Source: Rothia sp. (in: high G+C Gram-positive bacteria) (GTDB lineage Bacteria > Actinomycetota > Actinomycetes > Actinomycetales > Micrococcaceae). From it: a DNA stretch of 59,135 nucleotides. Shown here piece after piece: positions 7,294 to 16,624 of the stretch. Under the pieces are notes generated by a model. It was not told the DNA's origin. It searched no databases and saw nothing but the letters and a program-made list of their open reading frames with translations. Each line of letters opens with the position of its first letter. Position 1 is the first letter of the stretch. The DNA is taken from positions 1 to 59,135 of the forward strand of contig NZ_JABZXW010000006.1 of assembly GCF_015265375.1 (NCBI RefSeq), given 5' to 3'. Both the position numbers and the translations under genes were made by a program.

Positions 7294-8934
7294 TTGCTTG
7301 AAGTCATCATTGCCCTATCGCTGGCAATTCTTCTGGGTAATATCCTCGCCCATAAAATACGGATAACCCCCGCCATTCTGCTCATTTTCCTGGGGCTTGT
7401 GCTGGCGCTCATCCCCGTTCACGCCATGCACGAGGTGCGCGAGGTCGGGCTGCCACCGCACGTGATTCTCGAAATCTTCCTGCCCGTGATGCTGTTCTGG
7501 GAGACCCGAAACACCTCCTGGCGTGAGGCGCGCGCTCGTCTGCGCGGCATTCTGCTCTCGGGCACGGTGCTCGTAATTTTCACGGCGTTCGTTATCGCCT
7601 GGGTGCTTCACACATTTATGGGCGTCTACCTGTGGCATGTGGCGCTGATTATCGGTGTGGCGCTCGCCCCCACCGATGCTGTGGCCGTGGCAACGCTCAA
7701 CGGCAAACTCCCCAAATCTTCCATCACCACCCTTAAAGCGGAAGCACTCATTAACGACGGCACCACCCTAGTTCTTTTCGCACTCGCCCTGCAGCTTGCG
7801 GGTGGTCATGAACTTACCCTGGGGACTGCATCCGGAATGTTCTTCTTCTCGTTCCTGATTGGAACTCTCGTTGGCCTGGCCGTCGGATGGGGTGTAGATA
7901 AGCTGCGTGCGCACATCGGCAACCCCATGAACTTCAGCGTGTTCATGTTTACCGTGCCGTTTATTGCTTTCTTCCTGGCTGAAGAGATCGAGCCTTTTGA
8001 GGGCATGAAAGGTTCCGGAGTGGTGGCTGTGGTGGTCGCCGCTTTCTACCTGACCTATCGCGGACCGGATACCATCAAACCCCAAAACCGTTTCTACGGT
8101 CTGCCCATCTGGTCGTTTGTCTCCTATGTCATGAACGGTGCGCTCTTCGTGCTCGTGGGTGTTCAGCTGCCCAGCGCCACAGCGCCTGTGGATGATGTTC
8201 TTCGTGAATACAACTATGCGTGGGCTTTGACGTTCGCCGTGATTGTGGTGGCATGGCTTGTTTCCATTGCGGCGCGTTTTATTTTCCTGCACGTCTCGAT
8301 CGGTATTATTCGTGCCCTTGACCGTTCAGAAAAGCAGAAGCAGCTGCGCACAACTTTCCGTGGCCGTGTAGTGAGTACCTTTGCGGGACTGCGCGGCGGT
8401 GTTTCCCTCGCGGTGGCTCTCTCCGTGCCGACTGATGTTCCCGCGCGTGACTTTATTATCTTTGTTGTTGCGGGCGTGGTTCTGCTGTCGATGGTGGTTC
8501 AGGGGATGCTCCTGCCGCTCGTTATTAGGTGGGCGAAAATTCCGGTTGATACCACCGAAGAAGATGAGATTAATGAAGCAATCCGCACGATCATTGCCGA
8601 GTCCTTCGACTCTGTGGCTGAGATCGGCCAGGAAATTGGTGCACCACAGTGGATTATCGACCGCATTGCCGACGAACAGATGTACAACGCGAGTATACAC
8701 CGCAACCTGCACGCCGTTCGTAAAGACGGTGCGAATGCGCCGGAAGAAGCCCGCCGCATTATTGAAGCGGGCGACCTTGAGAAAGAGCTGCGCCTGCGGC
8801 ATTTGGAGAAGCAACGCAGCGTGCTCAAGCGCCTGCGTAATGAGCGCATAATCGACACGAATGTGCTCCACGCGATTCAGGAAATCCTGGATATTGAGGA
8901 GGTTCGCGTGCTTGGTCCGGTTGAACTCGAATAG
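7294..8934 (+). CDS. Na+/H+ antiporter, CPA1 family
   Basis: A 546-residue membrane transporter that exchanges protons for sodium or other monovalent cations in pH and salt homeostasis. About 11-12 hydrophobic segments span residues 1-420. Family signatures are VALAPTDAVAV near residue 128 and the ion-binding Asn-Asp pair in ALINDGTTLVLF near residue 153. A later RGRVVSTFAGLRGGVSLAVAL block is typical of the CPA1/NhaP branch. The last ~110 residues form a charged, helical cytoplasmic tail. The start is TTG, 9 bases after AAAAGGAA. A monocistronic unit with a strong terminator. Confidence 0.93.
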   Translation: MLEVIIALSLAILLGNILAHKIRITPAILLIFLGLVLALIPVHAMHEVREVGLPPHVILEIFLPVMLFWETRNTSWREARARLRGILLSGTVLVIFTAFVIAWVLHTFMGVYLWHVALIIGVALAPTDAVAVATLNGKLPKSSITTLKAEALINDGTTLVLFALALQLAGGHELTLGTASGMFFFSFLIGTLVGLAVGWGVDKLRAHIGNPMNFSVFMFTVPFIAFFLAEEIEPFEGMKGSGVVAVVVAAFYLTYRGPDTIKPQNRFYGLPIWSFVSYVMNGALFVLVGVQLPSATAPVDDVLREYNYAWALTFAVIVVAWLVSIAARFIFLHVSIGIIRALDRSEKQKQLRTTFRGRVVSTFAGLRGGVSLAVALSVPTDVPARDFIIFVVAGVVLLSMVVQGMLLPLVIRWAKIPVDTTEEDEINEAIRTIIAESFDSVAEIGQEIGAPQWIIDRIADEQMYNASIHRNLHAVRKDGANAPEEARRIIEAGDLEKELRLRHLEKQRSVLKRLRNERIIDTNVLHAIQEILDIEEVRVLGPVELE

Positions 8935-8965
8935 CTCACACTCCTACATGCGATACGTATGAGGC

Positions 8966-9010
8966 GAGGCGCCCCACCCCTAAACGGGGAGGGGCGCCTC
9001 GTTACTTTTT
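8966..9010 (+). terminator. rho-independent terminator of the antiporter gene
   Basis: A 10-bp stem GAGGCGCCCC/GGGGCGCCTC, with a 15-nt loop, followed by GTTACTTTTTT. Confidence 0.85.
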
Positions 9011-9130
9011 TGTCTAAACCCCTAGCCCAACCACTACGTGGAAACGGTACAATACACTAGCCCGTTTTTTGTGCGGACCACGCTTCTTACCGCGCACCGG
9101 ACACAACACAGACTAGAACCACAGGAACCT

Positions 9131-10657
9131 ATGACGTCCCACCAGACTGAAAACAACGCACCCAAAAATAGCGCACCCAACAACAATGCACCCGCCGCAG
9201 GACACGGCGGACACGGCCCGCACGGCGCAAGCGAAGACCCGCAGAACATCTACCTGCTCAAAGACGCCCCCATCCTCAAGGCGCTCCTCTCCCTCGGCGT
9301 GCCCATGGCACTCGGCCTCGCCATCACCAGCATCTACAACGTGGTGAACTCCTACTTCGTCGGCCACTACGGCGGCACCGAAGACCTCGCCGCCACCAGC
9401 TACGGCGTGCCCGTCTTCGGCGTCATCATGGCGATCGCAGGACTGTTCGGCCTGGGCTCCTCAACCCTCGCCTCCCGCAAGCTCGGTGAAGGCCAGCCCG
9501 CCCACGAAATTCACCGCGTCACCTCCTTCGCCCTCTACTCGGCGCTCGGTGCCGGTATCGTCGCGGCGGCTATCGGCTTCATCCTCGCCGACCCGATCAC
9601 CAGCATCATGGGTGCATCCGGCGGCTCCTACGAACCGACCCGCATCTACGTGCACCTCATGTTCCTCGGCGCGCCCCTCGCTATCGGCATGTTCACCCTC
9701 GAACAGCTCGTCCGATCCGAAGGCTACGCCAAGCAGTCCATGTACGGCATCATCGTCGGCACCGTCGTCACCTGCATCTTCGACGTGCTGTTCATCGCCA
9801 TCATGGGCATGGGCGTCGCCGGTGCCGGTTGGGCGATGCTGCTGGCGAACGGCGCATCCATGCTGTACTACCTGCTGTTCCTGATGCGTCAGAGCGAGAA
9901 CTTCTCCGCGAACATCCGCGACTTCTCCCTCGACCCCGCTATCATCAAGCCCGTGGTCGCGGTCGGTGCTGCTGAGCTCATTCAGAGCCTCAACCTGATC
10001 TTCGCCGCCCTGCTGCTGAACAACCTCGCCGCCTCCTACGGTGACGACACCGTCGCGGCGTTCGGCCTGGCAATGCGCCTGAACATGGTGCCCGAAATGC
10101 TGTGCATGGGCCTGTGTATGGGCGGTATCCCGCTGTACGCCTACGCTTACGGTGCCCGCAACGGCGCCCGCGTGAAGGAGGCGCTGCGCACCGCAACGAT
10201 CCTGTCCGTGGCGACCTCCGCGATCATCACCATTCCGGTGCTGATTTTCCGCCGTGAACTGCTCGCCGTGGTTGGCGATGCAAGCCTCATCGACACCGGC
10301 GAGGAGATTATGGTTGCGCTGATGCTCGCCGCCGTGTTCAACGCGGTCAGCATCGTGTTTGTGTCTTGGTTCCAGGCGGCCGGTAAGGGCGGCCCGGCAA
10401 TGCTGATGACCCTCGGTATTGCTCTGCTGTTCTTCCCCGCCGTGTACTTCGGCAACATGTGGTTCGGCTTTAAGGGTCTGACCTGGGCGTTCCCCTTCAC
10501 CCAGGTGCTCGCCTGCGCGTTGGGCCTGGTGCTGTTCCTCGCCACGGGTGGCGCGAAGGTACCGCCCGCTGAAGCTGAGGTTGAGGCTGAAGGTTCTGAG
10601 GATTCGGACGTTCAGGCTGCCCAGGTTTCTGGCGCACAGCCCGAACAGAAGGCATAG
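9131..10657 (+). CDS. MATE family efflux transporter
   Basis: A 508-residue multidrug/cation antiporter of the MATE family. About twelve membrane segments fall into two halves. The first begins with PMALGLAITSIYNVVNSYFVG, the family's characteristic first helix, and the second half starts near KPVVAVGAAELIQSLNLIF. The ATG at 9131 follows AGGAACC; an in-frame ATG at 9038 would add 31 unconserved residues and overlap the likely promoter (TACAAT at 9048-9053). The N-terminus before the first helix is an Asn/Ala/His/Gly-rich tail of about 40 residues, and the C-terminus ends in a Glu-rich tail. Single gene; substrate not predictable. Confidence 0.92.
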   Translation: MTSHQTENNAPKNSAPNNNAPAAGHGGHGPHGASEDPQNIYLLKDAPILKALLSLGVPMALGLAITSIYNVVNSYFVGHYGGTEDLAATSYGVPVFGVIMAIAGLFGLGSSTLASRKLGEGQPAHEIHRVTSFALYSALGAGIVAAAIGFILADPITSIMGASGGSYEPTRIYVHLMFLGAPLAIGMFTLEQLVRSEGYAKQSMYGIIVGTVVTCIFDVLFIAIMGMGVAGAGWAMLLANGASMLYYLLFLMRQSENFSANIRDFSLDPAIIKPVVAVGAAELIQSLNLIFAALLLNNLAASYGDDTVAAFGLAMRLNMVPEMLCMGLCMGGIPLYAYAYGARNGARVKEALRTATILSVATSAIITIPVLIFRRELLAVVGDASLIDTGEEIMVALMLAAVFNAVSIVFVSWFQAAGKGGPAMLMTLGIALLFFPAVYFGNMWFGFKGLTWAFPFTQVLACALGLVLFLATGGAKVPPAEAEVEAEGSEDSDVQAAQVSGAQPEQKA

Positions 10658-10680
10658 TCCTCGGTCTGCAAAAGCATAGT

Positions 10681-10719
10681 AAAAGCCCCGAACTCCCACC
10701 AAGGGAGTTTGGGGCTTTT
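10681..10719. terminator. bidirectional terminator between MATE gene and nadE
   Basis: A 17-bp stem with one G:T pair (AAAAGCCCCGAACTCCC against GGGAGTTTGGGGCTTTT) and a 5-nt loop. The A-run and T-run allow use from either side. Confidence 0.88.
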
Positions 10720-10746
10720 ACGTTAGGTCATTTGCCGGTTGAGGCG

Positions 10747-11580
10747 CTAGTTCTTCCACCAGGAATCAAAAATCGTCACCGGAGTAGTGCGCTTATGGCG
10801 GCTACGCAGGTAAATCTGCTCCAGCTTCGCAGCTGCCGCCTCATCGATTTCCTTACCCTCCAGGTAGTCATCAATCTGCGGGTAGGTCAGACCCAGCTCA
10901 TCCTCATCGGTACGGCCGGGCACGCCGTCCAGCAGGTCAGCCGTCGGCGGCTTAGCCCACAGACGCTCAGACGCACCCAGCACCCGCAGCAGCAGCTGGT
11001 TCTGGCGCTTGTTCAGGCCGTACAGCGGTAGCAGGTCCGCGCCGCCGTCACCGAACTTCGTGAAGAAACCCGTAATGGACTCCGCCGCATGGTCGGTACC
11101 CACCACCAGGTAGCCGGGGCCGCCAGCCACCGCGTACTGGGCAATCATGCGGGCGCGCGCCTTCACATTACCCTTGTTGAAGTCGCTGATCTGCTCGCCG
11201 GTCGCGGCAGTGTAGGCGGTGTCGAAGCCGTCGACAGCCTCCGCAATGTTGAAGGTCAGGGAGCGGGTGGGCTGGATGAAACGCAGCGCCTCCTGCGCGT
11301 CCTCTTCGTCGTGTTGCACACGGTAGGGCAGGCGCACCGCCACGAACTCGGCGGTGCGGCCGCGCTCGTTGAGGCGGTCCACCGCCAGCTGGCAGAGGCG
11401 ACCCGCCAGAGTGGAGTCGATACCGCCGCTGATACCCAGTACCAAGCCGCGGCTTCCGGTGGCTTCCAGGTAGTCGCAGATGAACTGGATGCGGCGCTCC
11501 ACTTCTTCGCGTGCCTGCTCTTCGGTCATGTTGGGCTTGACGCCCATTTCACGGATGATCTGTGCCTGTAATTCACGCAT
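10747..11580 (-). CDS. nadE: ammonia-dependent NAD+ synthetase
   Basis: NadE amidates nicotinic acid adenine dinucleotide to NAD+ using ATP. The 277-residue length without an N-terminal glutaminase domain marks the ammonia-dependent type. The PP-loop signature SGGIDST is at residues 51-57. Other conserved blocks are VRLPYRVQHDEEDAQEAL, FNKGNVKARARMIAQY, VVGTDHAAESITGFFTKFGDGGADLLPL (start of that block near 178) and the C-terminal KRTTPVTIFDSWWKN. No good ribosome site precedes the ATG (GGTGGAG is about 20 bases away). A 25-bp copy of this start region recurs at 12382-12406. Confidence 0.96.
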   Translation of the reverse strand: MRELQAQIIREMGVKPNMTEEQAREEVERRIQFICDYLEATGSRGLVLGISGGIDSTLAGRLCQLAVDRLNERGRTAEFVAVRLPYRVQHDEEDAQEALRFIQPTRSLTFNIAEAVDGFDTAYTAATGEQISDFNKGNVKARARMIAQYAVAGGPGYLVVGTDHAAESITGFFTKFGDGGADLLPLYGLNKRQNQLLLRVLGASERLWAKPPTADLLDGVPGRTDEDELGLTYPQIDDYLEGKEIDEAAAAKLEQIYLRSRHKRTTPVTIFDSWWKN

Positions 11581-11589
11581 GACTTAAGT
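11565..11589. repeat. nadE start-region repeat, copy 1
   Basis: Covers the first five nadE codons and the bases just before them. The copy at 12382-12406 differs at one position in 25. Confidence 0.85.
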
Positions 11590-11868
11590 GTACGCTCCAC
11601 CTTATAGCCCGTGCGGTGAACCACCGAGGGAGGCGAGGTAGTGTTCCACACGGTGCGTTCAGCGCGGCGCACGCGGCGGGTTCAGTATCGTTTCAGCCCT
11701 GAAAATACACAGCATACTCACCGGTAAAAACCCTGTGCGACAACCCGTGCGGCTGTTAGCATGAACATACGGTTCAAATACCGTTCAAAATAGCCGGTGA
11801 TGAGGGAAAACGCCCCCACACCTGCTACGCCACAGAACACGTCAACCAAGGACGGTGAAGACAGCACC

Positions 11869-12171
11869 ATGGCAAAAACAAAAACTGAACTCTACGATGA
11901 GCTCGTAGACATCGAAACCAGCCTCGAAAACCACCCGCTCACCTCCGGGAAAATAGCGGAGGCGAACATCCTCGTCGAGCAGATGAAGGAGCAGGGCGCC
12001 ACCCAGGAAGAAATTAATGAGGCACTCATCCGGCAGGGGCTGCCTTCCCTCGTGGAGATAGGCAAGAGTACCTTGACGCAGTCTTTCAGCCTCTGGAAGC
12101 TGAGTCACCGCAAGTTAAAGGTGGAAGCCGCCATTGAGAAGCTCAACCGTAAAGAAGCCCGCCGCCACTAA
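11869..12171 (+). CDS. hypothetical protein, 100 residues
   Basis: A small charged, mostly helical protein with a Lys-rich N-terminus and a C-terminus ending KLNRKEARRH. I recognise no family and see no membrane segment. The central part (EQMKEQGATQEEINEALI) looks like an amphipathic helix pair. I start at the ATG at 11869 because the encoded MAKTKTELYDEL reads as a natural N-terminus; in-frame ATGs at 11797 and 11800 would add a Thr/Pro-rich stretch. Upstream a 12-bp near-repeat (ACGGTTCAAAT, ACCGTTCAAAAT) at 11769-11792 may be regulatory. A terminator follows. Confidence 0.7.
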   Translation: MAKTKTELYDELVDIETSLENHPLTSGKIAEANILVEQMKEQGATQEEINEALIRQGLPSLVEIGKSTLTQSFSLWKLSHRKLKVEAAIEKLNRKEARRH

Positions 12172-12201
12172 CTAGCCCGCCTCGGGCAGGGCGAGGCAAG
12201 C

Positions 12202-12247
12202 AAATACCCCCGGCAGATGCGTACGGCATCCACCGGGGGTATTTTTC
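12202..12247. terminator. bidirectional terminator
   Basis: A 12-bp stem AAATACCCCCGG/CCGGGGGTATTT, followed by TTC. It lies between the 100-residue gene on the plus strand and the small minus-strand ORF, and could end both. Confidence 0.8.
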
Positions 12248-12256
12248 AAAGGAATA

Positions 12257-12397
12257 TCAGTGGCTTAGATTTTCAAAGACGCTCTCATAGCGATCAACGA
12301 AGTCCGCCGCCGCGTTCAGAAGCTCCTCCTGGTCAAGGGAATCCTGGGTAGCTGACAGCGTCTCATCATCGCCGTTCTGAACCTGTAATTCACGCAT
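12257..12397 (-). CDS. small acidic ORF with nadE-like start, 46 residues
   Basis: An open frame of 46 residues, below usual annotation cut-offs. It begins MRELQVQNGDDE, while nadE begins MRELQAQIIREM. The 25 bp spanning the start codon (12382-12406) are nearly identical to the nadE start. The rest is acidic and helical (LDQEELLNAAADFVDRYESV) and unrelated to NadE. It is framed by terminators at 12202-12247 and 12434-12475. It could be a real small protein that took over a duplicated nadE start region, or a chance frame; no ribosome site is seen, just as for nadE. Confidence 0.45.
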   Translation of the reverse strand: MRELQVQNGDDETLSATQDSLDQEELLNAAADFVDRYESVFENLSH

Positions 12398-12406
12398 AAC
12401 TTAAGT
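12382..12406. repeat. nadE start-region repeat, copy 2
   Basis: One mismatch in 25 bp relative to 11565-11589, same orientation. Weaker similarity continues upstream on the minus strand (GGGCT.TTA). Confidence 0.85.
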
Positions 12407-12433
12407 CTACGCCGCAGACATAACAGCCCATAG

Positions 12434-12475
12434 AAAAGGCCGTGCCGGGGCAGAAAACTCCACCCCAACACGGCC
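12434..12475 (-). terminator. terminator of the first subtilase gene
   Basis: GGCCGTG/CACGGCC with an inner GGGG/CCCC pair. On the minus strand the stem is followed by TTTTCTAT. Confidence 0.82.
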
Positions 12476-12492
12476 CTCACATCCGTATCCGA

Positions 12493-15400
12493 CTAGCGGT
12501 TATTCAGCACACGCACGTTATAGCGGTGCAAGAACGCCGCCATCGCGCCACGCTCAATCGGCTGAACCGGACGGAACGAACCATCAGCCCAACCCGTCGT
12601 AATACGCTGATCAGCCAACCACGCAATCTCACGATAGAACTGGCTACCAGTCGACACGTCACTAAACGGCGACACCGCAGGAGCCGAATACGCCGGCGAA
12701 CCCGCAAAACGGTAGAAGAACGCCGCCATCGCGTCACGATTCACCGCAGCATTCGGGTGGAACGTACCATCAGACCAGCCGGTCGTAATACCGCGGGCAC
12801 GCATCCACTCAATCTCCTTGTAGAACGGGTGGTCACGCGGCACATCCTTAAAGCTCGGAGTGGACGGTGCAGTGAACTGCGGCGAACCCGCCATACGGTA
12901 GAAGAACGCCGCCATCGCGCCGCGCTCCACCGAACCGTTCGGGCGGAACGTGCCGTCAGGGTAGCCGGTCGTAATACGACGCTGAGCCAGCCAGTTAATG
13001 TCATTCACGAACGGGTAATCCGCCGGAACATCCGTAAAGTGCGCGCTCGCGGCGGTATCCTCAGAGTTCGACGAGACACGCAGAACCTGCGCACGCTCAC
13101 CCGCAGCCCCATTCACACCGGACAGGTCACCGGTCGCATTGTGCATGTGCAGGAACAGCGCAGAAACGTTCTTCGCGTCGCCGTTACGGTGCGCCACCAG
13201 CTGCGCGGAGGGTGCGTCCACGAACAGGTTCGGCACGCCCGCCGAATCGCCGCTGAACCACAGCTTCGGCGCCGCATAGTTGAACACCACCGAATCAGTC
13301 GTATCAACCACGGTCGTCGCGGAGAACGCGCTAGAAGTGGTCACCGAGTACGAAATCTCAGTGGACTCGGCGTCCGGGTCCAGACCCAGAACGCTCAGCG
13401 GAACAGTCATCACCAGGGTGTTCGAATCCATGATGTTGGTGTCCGTATCACCCCAGGTGCCGTTCAGCGGGTACAGGGCGTTCTCGATGGCCTGCCACTT
13501 GCCGTTGCTGCGCTTAGAGACCTTCACCAGCGGGTAGTCCAGGCCCTTCTCACGCACCGTCTGCAGGCGGTAGTCGCTCGTGCCGTCCTTGTTGGTATCA
13601 ACGAACACGTAGTAGGTGCCGCGCGGGGTCACCTCCTGCCAGTTACCCCAGGTCGAAATACCGAAGGACAGCTGCGCCGTGGAGGTGTCCTGACCGGCAG
13701 CCTTCAACGCCGCCACGTTCGAGGCGGCACCCACATACTGCAGGTCCATGCGGGAATCCGAACCCACACCCAGCTTCGCGGTCGGGATGCGCGGGCTCGA
13801 AGCACCCAGCTCAAAAGCACCCAGCAGGGAGCGGTAACCGCCCTGATCCACCGCGGTACCCTGCAGGGTCAGGGTCTGCTCGGTCGCACCGGAACCATTC
13901 GAATCAAAAGCAATATCGGCACCAGCCACACGCATCGCGGAGACAGGCTTCGGCGCCACGTGCAGCGGCATGCGCAGGGTCTTCACCGCAGCCGAAGAAT
14001 CAGCATCGGTCAGAATCAGACGGCCCGAAGCGCTCGCAATGTACTGGCGGGCACCCGAAATGGTCACCGCACCAGTCGAGTAGTTCACCGAATCCTGGGT
14101 CGGGTACATGGACGGGTCCATGGTCTTCTCCAGCTTCGACGGGTCAATACGCACCGTCACGGTGAACGTGGCGGTCTGACCGGCACCCACAGACACGGAC
14201 TGCGGGTAGGAGAACTCCACACCCGGGATGCTCGTGCTGCCCTCATAGTTCAGGGTGTAGGTGTGCGCCACCGAGTCGGTATTCTCAACGCTCACGCGGT
14301 GCTGCAGAGTCTGCACACCGGCGTTCGGGGCGTACTCGAGCACGCCGAAGGTATCCGAAACCTGCTCGGGGCGGGCGGCGTTGAACAGCATCACGCGGTC
14401 AGCCACCGCCGCACGCGTGTTGATGCGGCCGGTACCCACGCGGTCCACCGCGTACGGGTTACCCCAGGCGTCCTGCATGTGGTGGTCGGCGGTGTTCATG
14501 ATGGCGGTCTTAATCATGCGCGGGCCGTACTCCGGGTGCGCCTGCATAATCAGCGCCGCAACACCGGCAACAAACGGCGTGGACATGGACGTACCGGTCT
14601 TCACGGTCGCCTCAGTACCGCCACCGACCAGGATGGAGGAAATGTTCGTGCCCGGTGCCGCAACGTCCGGCTTGGTGATGCCGTGCGAACCGTGCATGCC
14701 GCGCGCGGTGGAGGTGTTCGCCTGATCCAGCTTGCCGTTGGGAACGCGGATCGAGTCGCGCAGGTTCTCGCCGAGCTGCAGGGTCAGCTCACCTGAATCA
14801 ATCTGCGCGGAAAGGCGCTCCACCTGGCTCTTGGCCAGGCGCACGCCCGGAATGGAGGAGTTACCGCCGATAGCGGTGTCACCGACCTCAGTGTTCGAGG
14901 TGAGCACCACGCCGGTCGCGCCAGCCGCCTGCAGGTTGTCGAAGCGTACCTTCGAACCGCAGGGTGCGGTGCCGTCAGCGTCCGCCCAGTCAATGAGGGC
15001 CCACTTGCCCTTCAGTGCTGCGGCTTCCTCTTCGGTGAATGCCTCGCAGGCGTAGCGGTTGCGGGAGGCGGCACGCACCACGGTGCCGCGTAGCTGCTCC
15101 TCGGTCGCCTTCGAGTAGTCGAAGCTCACCGAGTAGTCACCGTAGGTGTCTGCCTCGTTCGCGGGGGCGAGAATCTTCACGCGGTCCACCAGCTGGGTCG
15201 AGCCGATGGAGTTCGCCACGGTCAGGCCGTAGGCGCTGGTGCCGGGGCCGCCCGAGTTGGAGTAGGTGTCGCCCACGGCGTTGTAGTTGTTGGCGTTACC
15301 CGCCGCGACCACGGAGAGGATACCCTCGCGGTAGAGGGAACCGACCGCGTAGTTCACGGTCTCATCGAACACGCCGAACTCGTTGCCGAGCGACAGGTTC

Positions 15401-16533
15401 GCGATGTCGGCGCGGTCTGAGAAGTCGCCGTCATCGTTGGGGTCGAGCACACGGTCCAGACCCTTGGGGACGAACGCGGTGGTGCCCTTACAACCGAAGA
15501 TGCGCAGGCCAATCAGCTGGGCGTCCGGTGCGGAGCCGGGGCCGATTTTCATGTCCTTGAGCTGCTCTTCGGTGAGCTTGGAGTAGTCGCCGTGGAAGGT
15601 CGAGCCGTCCGCGTTCACGCCGTAGCCTGCCGCGGTACCGGCAACGTGGCTACCGTGGCCGCCGCAGTCGAGCGGGTTGTTATCCGGGTGGGGCGTGGAG
15701 GTTTCCTTCTTGGCGGAGTTGTAGTCGTCACCGACCAGGTCGTAGCCGCCAAGGAACTTCTTCGGATCGTAGGTGCCCTCGGGGATCGTGTCGGATGCCT
15801 TCGCCTTCTCGAAGGCTTCCTGCGTGCCGGGGCCACCCAAATCGGCGTGCGTGTAGTCGATGCCGGTATCGAGCACCACAATCTTCACGCCCTTGCCGGT
15901 GTAGCCGGTGGAGGCGGGGTTCGCCGGGCTCTTCGCCCATACGGAGAGCGTGTCCGTATCGAGGAGGGTACCGCTGTTCTGCGGCGCCATGTCCTCAATG
16001 ATGCTGATGCGTTCCACATCGTCACGGTTTGCGAGCGCACGAATCTGCTCAACGTTACCGTAGAGCGCTACGCCGCGCATCGTGTTGTGGGTGGTGTACA
16101 GGACCTGCGCGCCGGATTCCTTCGCCGCGGAGGCGCCCTGCTGCTGCACGCTGGCGCGGATTGCCTGCACCTGTGCTTGCGCGTTGACGGGTGCCTGCGC
16201 GCGGGAGCGGACCGCGTCCGGCTGGGTCTGGGCGTACGCGCCCTGACCCTTGAATCGGACGAACACGGCGCGTTCGCCGGTGGCGCCGTCCAGGCTGGGG
16301 GAGAGAACTTCGTTGTTGTTCTCGCCGGTGCCGGTGTTCTGGTGGGGTGCGTCCCGGTCTGCGCCGCGTACTACGCCCGGTGCCGCGTAGGCGGCGGTAC
16401 CGAACGGCAGGGCGGTCAGCCCGAGGGTGAGCCCCAGGGTGAGTGCGCCGCAGCTGCGTGCCAGCTGCTTGAGGCGACCCGGCTGTGTGTGCCGGGCGGC
16501 TCGCGCGGGGGTAGCTTCAGGGAAGGTTGCCAC
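12493..16533 (-). CDS. secreted S8 subtilase with PA-like insert and three SLH repeats (first of three)
   Basis: A 1346-residue surface protease. GTG at 16533 follows AAGGAG; upstream in-frame codons only translate the 13-bp repeats. A signal peptide ends near AAYAAPG (about residue 51). A propeptide-like region (VFVRFKGQGAYAQTQ) extends to about 180. The catalytic domain has Asp222 (VVLDTGIDYTHAD), His293 (GHGSHVAG) and Ser649 (GTSMSTPFVAG). A PA-like insertion with Cys residues (RNRYACEAF, APCGSKVRF) lies near 490-580. After it come Fn3/beta-sandwich-like regions. Three SLH repeats close the protein (about 1160-1340), each with the pattern TTGxxDGxFxP. SLH repeats bind pyruvylated secondary wall polymers, so cell-wall display is likely. 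The GHGSH motif has Ser where the two sister proteins have Thr. Confidence 0.92.
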   Translation of the reverse strand: MATFPEATPARAARHTQPGRLKQLARSCGALTLGLTLGLTALPFGTAAYAAPGVVRGADRDAPHQNTGTGENNNEVLSPSLDGATGERAVFVRFKGQGAYAQTQPDAVRSRAQAPVNAQAQVQAIRASVQQQGASAAKESGAQVLYTTHNTMRGVALYGNVEQIRALANRDDVERISIIEDMAPQNSGTLLDTDTLSVWAKSPANPASTGYTGKGVKIVVLDTGIDYTHADLGGPGTQEAFEKAKASDTIPEGTYDPKKFLGGYDLVGDDYNSAKKETSTPHPDNNPLDCGGHGSHVAGTAAGYGVNADGSTFHGDYSKLTEEQLKDMKIGPGSAPDAQLIGLRIFGCKGTTAFVPKGLDRVLDPNDDGDFSDRADIANLSLGNEFGVFDETVNYAVGSLYREGILSVVAAGNANNYNAVGDTYSNSGGPGTSAYGLTVANSIGSTQLVDRVKILAPANEADTYGDYSVSFDYSKATEEQLRGTVVRAASRNRYACEAFTEEEAAALKGKWALIDWADADGTAPCGSKVRFDNLQAAGATGVVLTSNTEVGDTAIGGNSSIPGVRLAKSQVERLSAQIDSGELTLQLGENLRDSIRVPNGKLDQANTSTARGMHGSHGITKPDVAAPGTNISSILVGGGTEATVKTGTSMSTPFVAGVAALIMQAHPEYGPRMIKTAIMNTADHHMQDAWGNPYAVDRVGTGRINTRAAVADRVMLFNAARPEQVSDTFGVLEYAPNAGVQTLQHRVSVENTDSVAHTYTLNYEGSTSIPGVEFSYPQSVSVGAGQTATFTVTVRIDPSKLEKTMDPSMYPTQDSVNYSTGAVTISGARQYIASASGRLILTDADSSAAVKTLRMPLHVAPKPVSAMRVAGADIAFDSNGSGATEQTLTLQGTAVDQGGYRSLLGAFELGASSPRIPTAKLGVGSDSRMDLQYVGAASNVAALKAAGQDTSTAQLSFGISTWGNWQEVTPRGTYYVFVDTNKDGTSDYRLQTVREKGLDYPLVKVSKRSNGKWQAIENALYPLNGTWGDTDTNIMDSNTLVMTVPLSVLGLDPDAESTEISYSVTTSSAFSATTVVDTTDSVVFNYAAPKLWFSGDSAGVPNLFVDAPSAQLVAHRNGDAKNVSALFLHMHNATGDLSGVNGAAGERAQVLRVSSNSEDTAASAHFTDVPADYPFVNDINWLAQRRITTGYPDGTFRPNGSVERGAMAAFFYRMAGSPQFTAPSTPSFKDVPRDHPFYKEIEWMRARGITTGWSDGTFHPNAAVNRDAMAAFFYRFAGSPAYSAPAVSPFSDVSTGSQFYREIAWLADQRITTGWADGSFRPVQPIERGAMAAFLHRYNVRVLNNR

Positions 16534-16572
16534 TGAATGCTCCTTTTTAGTGATGGTGCGTTTCTTAGCGGT

Positions 16573-16624
16573 TTCTGCGCCGAGGTTCTGCGCCGAGGTT
16601 CTGCGCCGAGGTTCTGCGCCGAGA
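16573..16624. repeat. 13-bp tandem repeat in the leader of the first subtilase gene
   Basis: Four consecutive copies of TTCTGCGCCGAGG (the last ends in A), then decayed copies to about 16665. It lies 40-90 bp upstream of the GTG start on the transcribed strand, so copy-number changes would alter the 5' leader or promoter spacing. Confidence 0.85.
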
